NCBI RefSeq assembly: GCF_036370855.1
Contig: NC_088099.1
Coordinates: forward strand, 22,845,501 to 22,909,500
Direction of reading: 5' to 3'
Source: Dromaius novaehollandiae
Taxonomy: Eukaryota; Chordata; Aves; Casuariiformes; Dromaiidae
DNA: 64,000 nt
A program made the translations under genes and the position numbers. Below the pieces are notes generated by a model, which was not told the DNA's origin, did not search any database, and worked only from the letters and a program-made list of their open reading frames with translations. This document shows, in pieces, positions 40,961 to 53,273 of the stretch (position 1 is the first letter of the stretch; each line of letters opens with the position of its first letter).

Positions 40961-42101
40961 TTTCAAATTCTTTTACAACCACTGGCTGAATAACATCTAG
41001 TACGTGTATTTTATTGCTATCAATGTATCGATCTGTTATAAACACTCACTGTCCTCATCTATTTTGTACTGGTACTCCAATTTAAAGCAGCTCCCCAGAT
41101 TTATTCTGTAGAGAGAGTCTCCAATGTGCAAGTCTCTTTCACTTTATTTAAAGTGAATATTATGGAAATAATTCATTTAGGTTTCTTTTTTTTTTGGTGA
41201 GATTTCTTGAGTGACATTGTCTTCTCAACTCCTTGATAATTTGCTACTCCAATGACTTGTTTTTATCCTTCTACTGTTGTTCCTCATTTTCTTGATCTGC
41301 CTTCTTACAGATTTACATTCAATCACCAGGCTTCTGCTAGTCTCAATTTTCCTTATTTGAACATAGCTTCCAATTTTGAAGGCTATTTTTTTTTACATCT
41401 AAAAGTCTCCTCTACTCTGATCTTTAACTTTCATGGGTATCTTTCCCTGTCTCGCCCTCCTTCCTGTGTTATTCTCAGAGGATCGCTTTTTAATTCAGTG
41501 TACGTAACTGACTGTGTTTCTAAACGAGCTCCTTGTTACTTATAAGCGTGTTACCATTTAAGCTGGTCTTTCTGATTTCATTTTAACTAACTTCCTCATC
41601 TTCATGTTACTCCTTTTTTTAGGAGATTTTTTCCCTTTATTTTTCTCTTCAGAGATGTCAAATTTGAGCAGAATATGGTCAGTGACTGTCATCCTGCATA
41701 TACTGAACAAGGTCTTATGATTTTGAGATTAACCTTCTGTTGTGGTGTGTGAAAAGTGCTCCAAATATAGTTACATATGAAATATGTAAGTGTGCAGTCT
41801 GCATGATAGCCCATATGATAAGTAAAAGTCTATTTGCAGGTAACTGAAATCTTCCATTACTATTTTGTTTTCTCTATTTGAAGGCTTTCAATCTGCTGTG
41901 GTCACTAGCATCTTAATGGACAGTGAAAAAGACAACCAAAAACTGCAAAAAGGAGAGATGAAGCACTGATAGCTATTACACTGATGCTCTCTGATGTGTT
42001 AATGACATTGCTTCTAAGTGCAATTTCATTTCACCTTTTTGGAAGATCTGCAAAGAAAAAAATGGACCCAACGAAAGTGTGGAAAAATATGAAAACAACA
42101 G

Positions 42102-42147
42102 AATGGACATTTACTGAAAGACAGTAAATGGACATTTACTGAAAGAC
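42102..42147. repeat. 25-bp tandem duplication
   Basis: 'aatggacatttactgaaaga' occurs at 42102-42121 and again 25 bases later, separated by a few bases. Confidence 0.9.
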
Positions 42148-42329
42148 TTGTGATGCAACGAAATAGCTTCATCCTGACAGTACGAAAAAAGAGTTGGAAA
42201 CAAAAGTGGCCATTAAATAACCCCAAGAGGGACAAGTCTGGTGTGTAAACAAGTTTCTGAAATCAAGCCAGGAGAATTCCTCTCAGTTCTGTGCCACTAA
42301 TGATAACAAGCTAATGGTAATACTTCACA

Positions 42330-42490
42330 TTTTTGTAGACTTTTCAATTTTACAATATAAAAGTAATTAACAGATCCCCAGAATGCTTCTGTGAGATAAA
42401 CACACATTATTATCTCTTTATTGGCGAGGGAGAAGCTGAGGCACAGAGTTTCCGATTTGTCACGTAATGAACTGATTACAAGAACGAACA
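42330..42490 (+). repeat. MIR-like ancient SINE fragment
   Basis: 'cacattattatctctttatt' followed by 'gagaagctgaggcacagagt' matches the conserved core of the MIR SINE ('attattatccccatttta', 'gaaactgaggcacagag'). The flanks are too decayed to define ends. The open frame on the other strand here (42297-42650) is the antisense of this element. Confidence 0.6.
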
Positions 42491-43139
42491 GTGAATCACG
42501 CACACGTCCTCTGTTGCCAATATTTTGCATACTAATCCTAATAGCGTTTATGATCGACAAACGGCTATCTGCAACATTAAAGTGATGGCTCCACATGGCT
42601 TGAGAGACAAATAATGAAATGAAAGAGAAACAGAAGACAATGATCTGCATCTTACTACATTTCGTTCATTTCTAAGCCAACCATAAGAGCTATGAGAAAG
42701 AAACCCTACACTTGACTATAAAAAAGAGACTGTTCTAACTGGAAACAGAAGACTAGGACATTATCTCATTCATCATCTAAAACACTAATTATGAAATCCG
42801 AATCATTTCCCTCTTATCTCCACTGTAATTCACTTATTTGACTTAAGGTTCTGCCTCTGAGTGATGTGCGGGGTCTCACCTATTTTGTTTTGAGTAAGTC
42901 CAGCTGCACTGGAGAGATTTGTTTGCCTGGTCACCATTCCCACACACCAGAGAAAGCAGCCTACCTTTCTTTGGAGCTAAATCCTTGACAGCTCCAGCTG
43001 AGGTAGTTCACATGACGCCTCATCGCACTGCAGAGAAGCAATTCTTCGGCCATGCCACAGATTCATCTTTGGCTCTAGAGCTTCTGCCAGTGTTTACTGT
43101 ATCTAAAATAAAACAAAACAACAACAAAACAAAAATGAG

Positions 43140-43335
43140 GACCCAACCTGGAGCTCGCTCTGCCGCCGCGGGGCAGCGGCGCGGCCGCAGTCTGCTCCTC
43201 GCTCGCTAGGTGTCACTGCCGCCTTCCGCGCAACGTGGCGCTCCGCGCCCCGGCCGCCATCTCGCGGGGGAAGCGGCCGCCGGCGGGTCTGCGGCGAGAG
43301 CCGTGCTGGAGCTCGGCGGCTCTCTCGTAAACCGC
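43140..43335. promoter_or_regulatory. CpG island core with YY1-type motif
   Basis: Dense CpG in otherwise AT-rich DNA, with words such as 'gccgccgcggggcagcggcg' and 'ggaagcggccgccggcgggt'. A YY1-like GCCGCCATCT at 43253-43262 reads AGATGGCGGC on the minus strand, the orientation usual for YY1 sites at transcription starts. No TATA box is seen. It lies about 24 kb upstream of the first SLC39A12 coding exon and about 10 kb past the MRC1 stop. It is a likely promoter; which transcript it drives is unknown. Confidence 0.65.
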
Positions 43336-43671
43336 GTATTTCTGCCTACAGCTGCACTGCTCTCATCGCTGTGATCTGTCCCCTCTGATCTGTGCGGCAA
43401 GAAAAGATACCCCCCAGCCCCTGCGAGTCTGATTTGCCCCGCAGAGGCCAGGCACCATGGGGAGCTCCCTGGAGGCAGTGGAGGAGGCTTCCCCTCCTCT
43501 GGCGGGACGGGAGGCCAGGTGGCTGGTGGGGTGTGCCTGCCGTGCGAGCATGTGGGGAACGTGTGCGAGGGGATTTCGTGTCATATAATCCCCCAGAATG
43601 GGGCTGCCAGGCGCTGTGCCTCCCGAGAGCGTGGGTGTGGGGGAATGGATGGGGTGGGAAGGGCGGCTTAC

Positions 43672-43866
43672 CTTCCCCCTGCGCTCGATGCCAGTGGCCT
43701 GCCAGCCTGGGCAGCAGCACCTTGCAGTGTTGCTGCTTTGAGAAGTAACAAGATGAAGGGCAACAGGCTGCAGTCCCTCATGTGTATGGGTGGTGCGTGC
43801 CAGGGAGGAGCGGAGAGCAGAAGAGGGATTTTTTGGAAGCCTGTAGTCACTTCTGGGCACCGCCAT
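43672..43866 (-). CDS. possible first exon of an unrecognised minus-strand transcript (hypothetical)
   Basis: An open frame begins with ATG in the YY1-type motif (43866) and reaches a strong donor, AAG|GTAAGC, at 43671-43670. It would encode MAVPRSDYRLPKNPSS and onward for 65 residues. Without splicing the frame stays open to 43363 (167 residues). The protein is not recognised, it is rich in Ser, Arg and Cys, and it has no known domain. High GC by itself keeps frames open, so coding is doubtful. It may instead be a non-coding first exon. Confidence 0.15.
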
Positions 43867-43870
43867 CTTT
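43858..43870 (-). promoter_or_regulatory. second YY1-type motif
   Basis: On the minus strand this reads AAAGATGGCGGTG, close to the YY1 consensus (CAAGATGGCGGC), with an ATG at 43866-43864. It points the same way as the motif at 43253-43262. Confidence 0.45.
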
Positions 43871-43924
43871 GCAAGGCTTGACTTGCAAGCATGCCTGTGT
43901 GCCCTTCCTCCCCTTCGCAGTGCA

Positions 43925-44115
43925 GGGGGTGGCCAAGTCGCAGAACCACAGACCGACTGAGGTTGGATGGGACTGTCCAGTCCGACCCCCCAGCTCAGGC
44001 AGGGTCACCCAGAGGAGGTTGCCCAGGACTGTGTCCCCTTGCGTGTCTTCAAGGACAGAAACTCCACAACCTGCCTGGGCGACCTCTCCCAGCGTTGAAG
44101 GCACTTGCCAAGTCT
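43925..44115 (-). repeat. CR1 3' end, antisense
   Basis: This is a clear CR1 tail on the minus strand: 'agaaccacagaccgactgag', 'gttggatgggactgtccagt', 'acctgcctgggcgacctctc'. It is younger than the other copies and is embedded in the GC-rich block, where it supplies part of the open frames seen there. Confidence 0.85.
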
Positions 44116-44271
44116 GGGCTTTTTCACCATGCTGAAGATACATGCCGTGATACTTGGCGCTTGTAAAGCTGCAGGCAAGAAAGATGGGGGACATGTAGCA
44201 AATGGGCCGGGTGGGAGAGAGACCCTTCCCCCAGGCCTTTGGTGGTTCTGGTGTTCCCTGGGCCAGAAATA

Positions 44272-44449
44272 ATAACTTGTCAGCTGTGGCTGGTCTGCAG
44301 TGAAGCCCTGTCTTCAGTCCCCGACTCGTGGAGTGCTGGGATGCCAGCACAGACTTGTCAATAACTTGTCAGCTGTGGCTGGTCTGCAGTGAAGCCCTGT
44401 CTTCAGTCCCCGACTCGTGGAGTGCTGGGATGCCAGCACAGACTTGTCA
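44272..44449. repeat. perfect 89-bp tandem duplication
   Basis: Bases 44272-44360 and 44361-44449 are identical, both running from 'ataacttgtcagctgtggct' to 'gcacagacttgtca'. The unit ends and begins with 'cttgtca'-type words, which suggests recent slippage or unequal exchange. Confidence 0.95.
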
Positions 44450-47400
44450 TCTCGATGTCCACATGATCTCATAGGAAAAATGTTTCTCCATTTTGTAGTT
44501 TCTGCAAAAAAAAAAAACCCAGAACTCTCTCAGCCAAAATTCAGAGTAACTGAAAGCATGCAAGTTCTGTTTCTACTAAAGAGGGGGTCAAATTAGGAAG
44601 TTGAGCAATTAGCAAACTTGTAAAAAATGAATTATGAAGTTAGGAGTAGCTGGGAACTGTTGAAACCCACTGGACAAGTCTGATGTTCAGTTAGGAAAAA
44701 AATCTTGTTTCATCGTATTTGTGCGCTTACAAACATAAAACTGTAATATTTGTTTTCAGTTCAAATAATCCTTCTCAACCATAAAACTTTACAAAAGTTT
44801 AAATATTTTAGAAAAGTGCTAAGATTTGTACATCAGGATCTTAAATTTAAATGACTTTATCATACGTCTTTTTCAAACTTGTATATAGTAGCAAGGTAGT
44901 CTTGGGAAATAAACTGAGTTTCCTCTAGAGAGTATTACAAGTATATGACCAATTAGGTAACTCTAACAGCTGGTCCATTCCCATTAACGTAATCTCTTGA
45001 TATGGCATTCATTGATAAATTGTGATTTAATACATTAATCTCATTCTAAGGTTTGAATTTGGAACTTAATACTAAATTCACAAAGACAGAAGACGAGGGG
45101 ATGAAGAGAAAGTGCTTCTTAAAGAGACAGCAAATAACCTACACATTAGTTGTTCTCACTACTGACGAGTAAATGTAAGTAGTTAGCTGCTAAAAGCTAA
45201 ACTGGACAATTTTTGGAAGCTGAGAAATGAACAAGCAATGTTCCTCTGAAAGTGTTTGAAAAAATAATTGTTGAGGCAAAGTTTATAAAAATGGCACTGG
45301 CTTTCCTTAAGTTGGGAAAATAAATGGATTCTCCAGTTTACTTGATTCTGCTGGAAGATTTGGTCTTTCCTCTCATTCTTCTTATTCACCTGGATTGACG
45401 TAGATACCTCCCTGGACTACAACTGAGTGGCTTCCACAAGAGACTTTTTATGAGTATCTGGAAGAGGAGAGGAGAGAGAAGACAATTTCCGTGTTGGGAA
45501 GAGTGCCACTACACTGCGCAAGTGTCCGCGAGCCGAGTTATTTGAGTTTCTGGAATCTCTGAGTAGCCAGTGCCAGCTGCACAGCAAGAAGCGAGCTTGC
45601 TCAAGGAGTAGTCTGTAGAGCACCTTGTGATGCTCGAGACACGTTCATGAGGCAGCAAGATGCAAAATAAGTTCTTTTGAAAGTGGTTTATTAATCTAGT
45701 TCAAGTAATTAGTAATTTCTAATCACTTTTTGCCAGTGGAACATGGCATTATTTGAAAACATTAGGAAAATGATGCCACACAATTCAGGAACATTTCATA
45801 AGGTGTATCAGGACAGTGTTGAGTGAAGTGGCTAAAAGATATAAAATCTTCATGTGCAGTGATGACTAAGTGATATTCCTGCTTTATCTGTGGCTAAAGC
45901 TCTAATACTGAAAACAGAAGTAGAGCTTATGTAAATTAAAGTCAGTCCAGGCTTAGCTGAACTAAAATTTGAAGAATCCATAGTAAATATGGATTATCAG
46001 CTTGATAATCAAAAATATCAGTTTCCTATTGTAGCCAAACATTAAGCCCATGAAGATAGAAATGAATAGGATAAATATAATCAGTGTGTTCCCAGAGTAG
46101 CTGCAGTTGTTTAACGGCATAAACTTTACCTGGTTCTCCTATGTTGTCAGTCTGCACAAAAGAGAAGAGGGAACTTCTAGCGTGCAGTGCTTGTTTATTA
46201 GACTGGACTTTTTATTATAAGCAGGTTGTCCTCTGCTGTATGCATCAGTGATGGAGACAGAAGCAGCAGAGCCCTCATTTATGATGCTGGGCAAAACTTT
46301 ATCAAGGCTTCACTGGTATGCTTTATACATCAGCTACTGCTCAGGGAAACACAGTTGTGGAAATCTTAAATAGAGAGATTGTATCAGCAGTATAACCCAA
46401 TATACTTAACTGATTTCTCACTCATCGTGGCCCTGGGCTGGGAAGTGCTCATTAGAGTACACAGGCAGATGGTTCCTTGAAAGTTTATTTTAGATGCAGT
46501 TTTCTGGCAGTTAGGGCCAACGATGTGTGCTTTCCTAGGAGCTCCTGGCAATGCTAATACTCTGTTAATAAATGCTACTTGCTCAGTTTCCATTCTATAT
46601 TAGTACGAAAAATCAAGTCAAAAGAAATTTTTGAATTTAGAAGTTGTTTCCAAAAGTAATGCTTTTCAAGGAGAAAAAAAGATCTTTTGGAACTGCTTTT
46701 GGTGGTTGTTTTATGAAATAGCCTGGAGCTATTTCATGAATTGACATTAAACGTAATCAACAAAAAACTGTTCAAGTGTGCTGTGTCAGATTGCAAAAGA
46801 TGCCAGTTAGGAATTGGATTCCGAGGGACTCAGAGTTTAGCTCACGTCATGTCTAGATGTGCAGCTTCTCCAACATCTCATTCCTGCAATAATTTTCAAA
46901 GCAGCCACACCGTCTTTTTAAAAATGCTTCCTTAAAACTCTAACAAAACAGCTAGTCACTGTCTTTGGCACCACTCACTCAATTTTCATTTATCTTTTTC
47001 CTCTGAAGTCTTAAGCTGTTACCGAGCTTCAGGAGAGTAATAAATAATAAGACAAAAAATAACAATAATAAAAGTAGTTCTTCATTCACACCCTTTTAAT
47101 CACAGTCTGCTTGGATATTGTTTGTCCAGATCTGTTCTTCACATAGTCATTTGATATGTCGTGGGTCTCTCATTAGTCAATTCAAATGTATTTGAATCTT
47201 TAATCTGTTCAAAACTTACAACTCATTGATTGGTACTGGGAACATACCCAGGTTATTAAATCTGTACAAGCAAAAAGTTGAAGTAATGAATTACAATTAC
47301 ATAGTGTTAGGAACTTGTCATAACAGTAGACATTGTTATGTGTATCTAGATAGTCTGTTTTGTGTTTGCACTCATATACCTTTAAGAAACAAAGATGAAA

Positions 47401-48064
47401 AACGCCAACAAGAAGTTTAAAATTTGGATGTATCTGTAGTTTTGTCTTTTCCTGTCCTTGTTTACTGGGATTTGCATTTGAGATAAGCAGGTTAGGCTTT
47501 GTCTGTGTCAGTTCAGAGTCTAGAGATTCACATCATTCTCTAAAGTAGATCAGATAATTGCACCCTAATGTACCTATTTCTGTCTGTTGACCACAGTGGG
47601 AACCTCAGGTGACTAGTTTAGCTGCATATGTCTGCATTTTAGATGTCTAAAGTTATGTGAGATGAATTCCATCCTCTTCAGGTGTCTTAGATGGCTGACC
47701 TTATGCATGAAAGAGATTATGTTGTCCTTGCAAATAGCTATGAAGAAAAGAAGAGAAAAGATTATTATATGAAAATGTGTCCAAAATTTTTCCTCGTGTG
47801 ACTGTTGAAACTGGCCTAAAAGCATTTCTACAAAACATCTGTTTTCCGCCATCTTCTCATTAACACACAGTAGTGTTCTTCACGGAAATACTGTGAAGAA
47901 TACAGGATTATCTTAATAAGCAACTTAAACCACCTGGGTTCAGTTTCCATGCTTTGGTTAACTGTGTAGCTTTAAAATACGGAAGTAGCAGCTAAAGAAG
48001 GAAAAGGATTGTTTTCCCCAAATTTAGCCATGTGGGTGCTCAGCCAAAGAAGAGATAAGAGCTT

Positions 48065-48105
48065 GTGTTAAAAACAAAAACAAAAACAAAAAACAAAAAA
48101 AACCC
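48065..48105. repeat. (CAAAA)n low-complexity tract
   Basis: A run of CAAAA units in gene-free DNA left of MRC1. Confidence 0.85.
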
Positions 48106-51100
48106 ACCACCTTGGAAGTGTATTTCTAGTTCTATTGACATTGGGAAGCTCTACCCATAATTTTTGTAAAATAATCTAGCGAAATGTGTATATGCTGGGG
48201 TTAGGGAAAAGGAATAAAAAAAAAGACCCTTAAGATATAACAAGTACAATTTACTTCTGTTTTCCTAAATGTGTAAAATGCTTACAATGCTTAAAAAAAT
48301 GAAAAAATGTTTTTGTAATTGAAATTAATGAAAGTGCATCTGTTACAAAGTTGATATTCATGAAGGGAACATGTACACTGCATTGTCCAGATCTGATCCA
48401 GGCTGTTACCTACAGCAGTATCTTAAGGTCAGCAAAGGTAAAAGTAGGCCCTCTGATACCATCTAAAGACTATTATGAAGCACAGGTAGCAAAATAGAAA
48501 TTTCTTAATCAAAATTAGTGCATATATAATTGATGGACAAAAGAACAAGAAAATGAGCTGTTTCATTACTCCTTTTAGGATCTCTTGTTTTTACAGATAC
48601 CAGAAGGGTGGAGAGAGAGAGAGAAATAAGTTTTGCCATCCTGGGTGTCGTATTTACCATCTCCAAAGTCTCATGATTCACTGTGACACTACTGTGTCAC
48701 TTTCTCTTGCAAGGCGTTATGACCTGAATGTGATTGAGAGAGAGCCTGAAATGATATCAGCCTCCATTGGCCTCAGTTAAGTGCAACCAGGAAAATGAAA
48801 TTATTACCCTTATGGTCATCTCCATACTTACATTATATTTCTTCCCTTTCCTAACTTTGAAATGAGCCGTTTTTTTGGAAAGAATCTACTTCAGTAAATG
48901 AAGAAAGCATCTCTTTGCAATATTGTTGTTAGGTAAGTAAAAGCAATGGTTTAAACTGCTGGATGGTAGGACAGATTTGTCAGCTCCTGGAGTATCTGTT
49001 AGAGATTATATGCAGTCCCTCTTTTCGTGTCTGGTCTTCTTTGCTTTTACTTTGTGGCATGTTTATGTCTTGCCTTAAAGCAATCAGGAATGTAGTTGAA
49101 TAGCAGCAGCTGCAGCCCATGTAGGATAACTTCCCTTTTTCCCAGAAAGGACATCTATGATCATCTTTAATACCATATACAAAGTCTGACAAGCTAAGTT
49201 TTTTCTTCCCTATAAAGATTTGTTTTAAGGAGAGGAGTAGAGAACAAGGGGGGCTGTTAAAAAGCCTTTATTTAAAATATATAATGATGATTGTTTGTCA
49301 AGGGATACCAGTCCTCAAAAACTCTAAACACTATTAACTGTCTTACAGTGACAAAATATGTGTTATTTCTCTAACTCTTATTTATTCCACAAGCGTTAAC
49401 ACATTGAGTGAGATTATTTCTGTCAGCTGTGACTAGTTTTACTGGTGGCACTATGACAATTGTATGATCTTTCATTTGATCACAACTTCAAAACTTAAAA
49501 GCGATGTAATGCCCTAATGCCCTAAAGGGCACAAACATACTGAGACTACATGTTGCTGTTGCAGAGTACATCCATTTCTTCTTCTGTATTTATAGTAGCA
49601 TTATCATGCCTTTCATCATCAGTGTTCACTATTTGACTGCACTATTTCCTGTGTGGTGTTTCACAGATAATCAGTGCTGGCAGGGCCAGTCCTAATGGCT
49701 ATGCTAAAATCTTCCATTCTGTCAGCAGTTTAGTAATAGTAGTATCAGATAAAAGAAAGTGTAACAGATGCAAAAAGAAATTAGCACAGAAAACTGAAAA
49801 GATTAATTCTCCAAATGCTACCTTTGTACTATTGAGGCAACAAATTAGTTGTAATTCCATGCATCCTTCTTTTTTACTCTGGCATTTCAGACACTGTGTC
49901 ATTTCAACTCCTCTGCTGCCATACTTAAAAAGTAAAATTTCTCCTTTGGCCGCAAGAAAACAAAGTATTCTGTATTCTCGCTGTGAATTACATTTTCCTG
50001 TCACAAAATGATCACAGCCTAGTTACAGAGGGGGTGGTGTATCCTTCAGAAACTGGTGAGGTAAATCAGTTGTGATTTCTTTATGAAAATGCATAATTGT
50101 ACACAAACAGATGTACAAGTGTAAACGCTTATCTTCAACAACAGTGCTAGGAAATTTCCAAGAAAAATTAAACTACTGTGTCTTCTATTCTCCACTCTGA
50201 AACTAACTTAAACTGATTAATGCTCATTCATGATGAGCAGTATTTTCCTTATCCCAAGCACTGAACTGGCAGTGGTTTTAAGTAGATAGGACTTTTTGAA
50301 AAATAAAAGGGAAATACCAAAAACTAACTTGGACAGAAACACCGGGATAAAGCATTGAAAGTGGTACGGTTCTCTGCTGCCTGGTGCACTCAAACTGAAT
50401 ATAACCCAGTCCTCTTCTGCATCTGAGTGATTAACGAGGTGAGTGACCAAAATCTTTCCTTACTCATATCCAGTATCCACTTCAAAGGACAAATACAGAG
50501 GAGTCAGACTGTTCGGACACTTTAGTCTCTTTCCCCTGGTGGATGTTGAGCTGTTTGAGACTCAGCAGGCTGCATCCCCTGTCCTTGCTGTGGCAGTACT
50601 GTCCCTCACCACAGGTGAGGGTAACTATGGATAACTCTAGTGAGGGTAACTATCACCACAGGTAGGTAACTATGACGGTGCCCACCTAACACAGGCATGT
50701 TATGGTCCAGGCTAGGCCTTCCCTTCGGTCCTGTACACAGGTGTTAGTTCCGGTGCTGCTCCAACTTACTGCACACTTGCTCTGCCCTCACCTGTTACCA
50801 CTGCTCTTCTTACCACAGTGCTCTTTGCTGTTTCCATAACAATCAAGGCCTTTGGATCAACCCTGCCAGCATTTCAGCCTCTTACAGAGGGATAGCAACA
50901 GGCCTTGTGCCTAGCCTATGATTCTGTCTGTTTCTTTTTCAGGCATTATGTTGAATTGACTCTAACTACAAAATATCTGTACATACAAATGCATCTACAT
51001 CAAAAGATTTCCATATAATAACACAGATCCTATGGCCTGGCATGCAAAGAAGCGTGACTATTCAGCTAACTTTGCTAACTGCATGGTGGTAATATGGGGC

Positions 51101-52019
51101 TCCTCCTCTAGGCTTCTTAGACTGTGCTGGATTTGGTCACCAGAGCATCTCTGTTACGAGCTTCCCATTTTTACAGTTGCAGGCCATGACACTTGTAAAT
51201 AACTGTTAAAATCTTCTATGAAGTCTTTACTGAAAACACATTTTTTTCATTTGGGAAAAGGTTATCTTATCAGGTTCACTGAGATGCGTGTATATACTGA
51301 AAGATCCAGTATCCTGTATTGTTTAGGAAGTATGGAACAGGAAAAACACCTCCACTATTTACTCATCCAAAGAACAAGCATAACTATGTATTCCTAGATT
51401 TCTGTTGCACATAGCAGGAAACAGTTATATCTGTATTCATCTCCATGGGAAGCAGGTGGTGTTTTTCTCATTCCAGTTTTGTCCAAAGTTCTCTGAGCCA
51501 TTTCCTATTTCCTCCTGAAAATAGCAGTGACTGTTTCTTTATCACAGGAGTTGGGATTATGGATTTCTGATAGTAATATAAGAAATTTCTTTTTATCTGA
51601 GGATTTTGCCTCTGGGTTTTACAAAGTGTTCAAAGGACATACTATAAAACTGATTTTGTTTTACTTCAGTTCTCTATTTTAATTAAACCTGTTTTGTTTG
51701 TTTTTTTAACCAGGTCTTGTGTGTAAGGAATGTCATACACACATATCAGAAAGGAGAAAGCTGTACAATCTGCAGTGTCTTTAGAAGTCCTGCAATCTAT
51801 GGTTGGAGCCTGACTTCCTTACAAACTCAGCCAGAAGTGTATAAAGTGTATCCATCAAGCAAAGGAGTGTGAGGAAAAAAATGACAGCTCAACAGGAAAG
51901 TTGTGCTAGCATTAGTGCACCATGTTTTAAGGCAATCCCAACAAAACTACTGAAGTACTCCTAATGGAAAGAGTTACTTCCATTCTTAGCTACCATCATT
52001 AATATTTTACTTAGGGGCC

Positions 52020-52025
52020 TTTATT
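52020..52025 (-). terminator. candidate distal MRC1 poly(A) signal AATAAA
   Basis: A canonical AATAAA on the minus strand lies about 1.36 kb past the MRC1 stop codon. It would give a longer 3' UTR if the proximal ATTAAA is not used. Confidence 0.3.
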
Positions 52026-53267
52026 GTTTACAATACTAGAGGTAAGATGAGTGTATTGTATGAGTGTCTCAAACTGATCAGACAAAGGCATGGAAAATGT
52101 ATTCCAGACATAGAACCTATTCCAGATATTCTCTTCTCTTTAGAAGAGAGCTTTAGTATTCTGTCATCTCTGTCCATCAGAGACCTTAAGCGTGGGGACA
52201 GCGTAAGAAATTCTGACTGCAATTCTACAAAAGGGCCTATGAGAGATTCTGTTTCCTGTTGCAGATACTTTGTAGAAGCTTCTGTTTTGCAGCCCTGCTC
52301 CTCTGTATACTTCTCCGTTGAGGCCTGTTAGTACCAGGTGCCTTTCTATAGCTTGGAGAAAGGTTTGCATATCTCAACAGAGACAGTACATTTCTTAAAA
52401 TACACAGAATGATAAACTGTCCCCTAAGGCAAACACTGCTATTGTGTACACTTGAAGAAAAACTGAAATTCTAAAATCTGAAAGGAATCTAATGAAGTAC
52501 ATTGTCAAATGAAAATAAAACAAAAAAGGAAAAATCTAATTTAAAAAAATGAGTTAGTGACTACATTTCTCTGAACTGGAGAGTTATATATAATATAGCT
52601 AGCCATTATTTTACATGCTGAGATCTAAGAAGTATCATCTGTGCATACTGAGAGCATCATTATTGAAATAATACCCAATGGATAGATCATCTACTGTTAT
52701 ATTTTTCTTATTAATTTGAACCTCATAGAAAAATATTAGTATTTACAGAATAACACAGTAATACAAGGCTGTAGAAAATGGCATAATTATTCCCAAAGTT
52801 CAAACTAGAAGTAGGAATAAAGGAAAGTCTTTTCAATTATTTTTTTTATCTACCCATCTATATCTTAGTAAGGAAAATATATTTAATTCACAGATCTGGG
52901 TATTACAGTAGCTTTTACATGAATGAAAAGCTGATATCACAAACTGAATCTGAAAATCTGAAATCATCAGTGTTTCCTATCATAGTCTAGATAACACTGA
53001 AGCAATACAGTAGGAAAGATTAATGTAAAGTTGTAACTAATGATTTCTTTTCTATGTAAATGGAAGTATCCCTACATTAAGTTAAATAAATAATTGCACA
53101 TAGTAAAAAACTCTAAGAGCTTAGCTCTAATACTTCTGGAGCCAACATTTCAGTCATGCTCATTTATGTGAAACATGTAAATAAACAACAGAAAATCTGT
53201 AGCTCTCTGGGAGGGAATTTTTGAAGGGAATACATATTTGTGTGTGTTTATATAAATCTATGAACTT

Positions 53268-53273
53268 TTTAAT
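53268..53273 (-). terminator. candidate MRC1 poly(A) signal ATTAAA
   Basis: ATTAAA on the minus strand lies about 110 bases past the MRC1 stop codon, with T/G-containing sequence after it. It is the nearest usable hexamer. A short 3' UTR is inferred, not shown. Confidence 0.3.

Larger units (their letters stand above)
40961..43139. other. gene-free stretch before the CpG block
   Basis: Pyrimidine-rich around 41230-41650, then the MIR-like fossil and the 25-bp duplication. An A/C-rich tract leads directly into the CpG island. Confidence 0.7.

Noticed and set aside
42297..42650. 117-codon minus-strand frame
   Set aside because: It overlaps the antisense of the MIR-like element and has no recognised protein similarity.
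43346..44350. Several long open frames on both strands (up to 167 codons)
   Set aside because: They overlap each other in many frames within GC-rich DNA and include a CR1 tail. None gives a recognised domain. Only the first part of one was kept, at low confidence, because of a splice donor.
49699..50004. 101-codon minus-strand frame left of MRC1
   Set aside because: I looked for a tail exon of MRC1 with an F-x4-Y motif. This frame has none and no domain.
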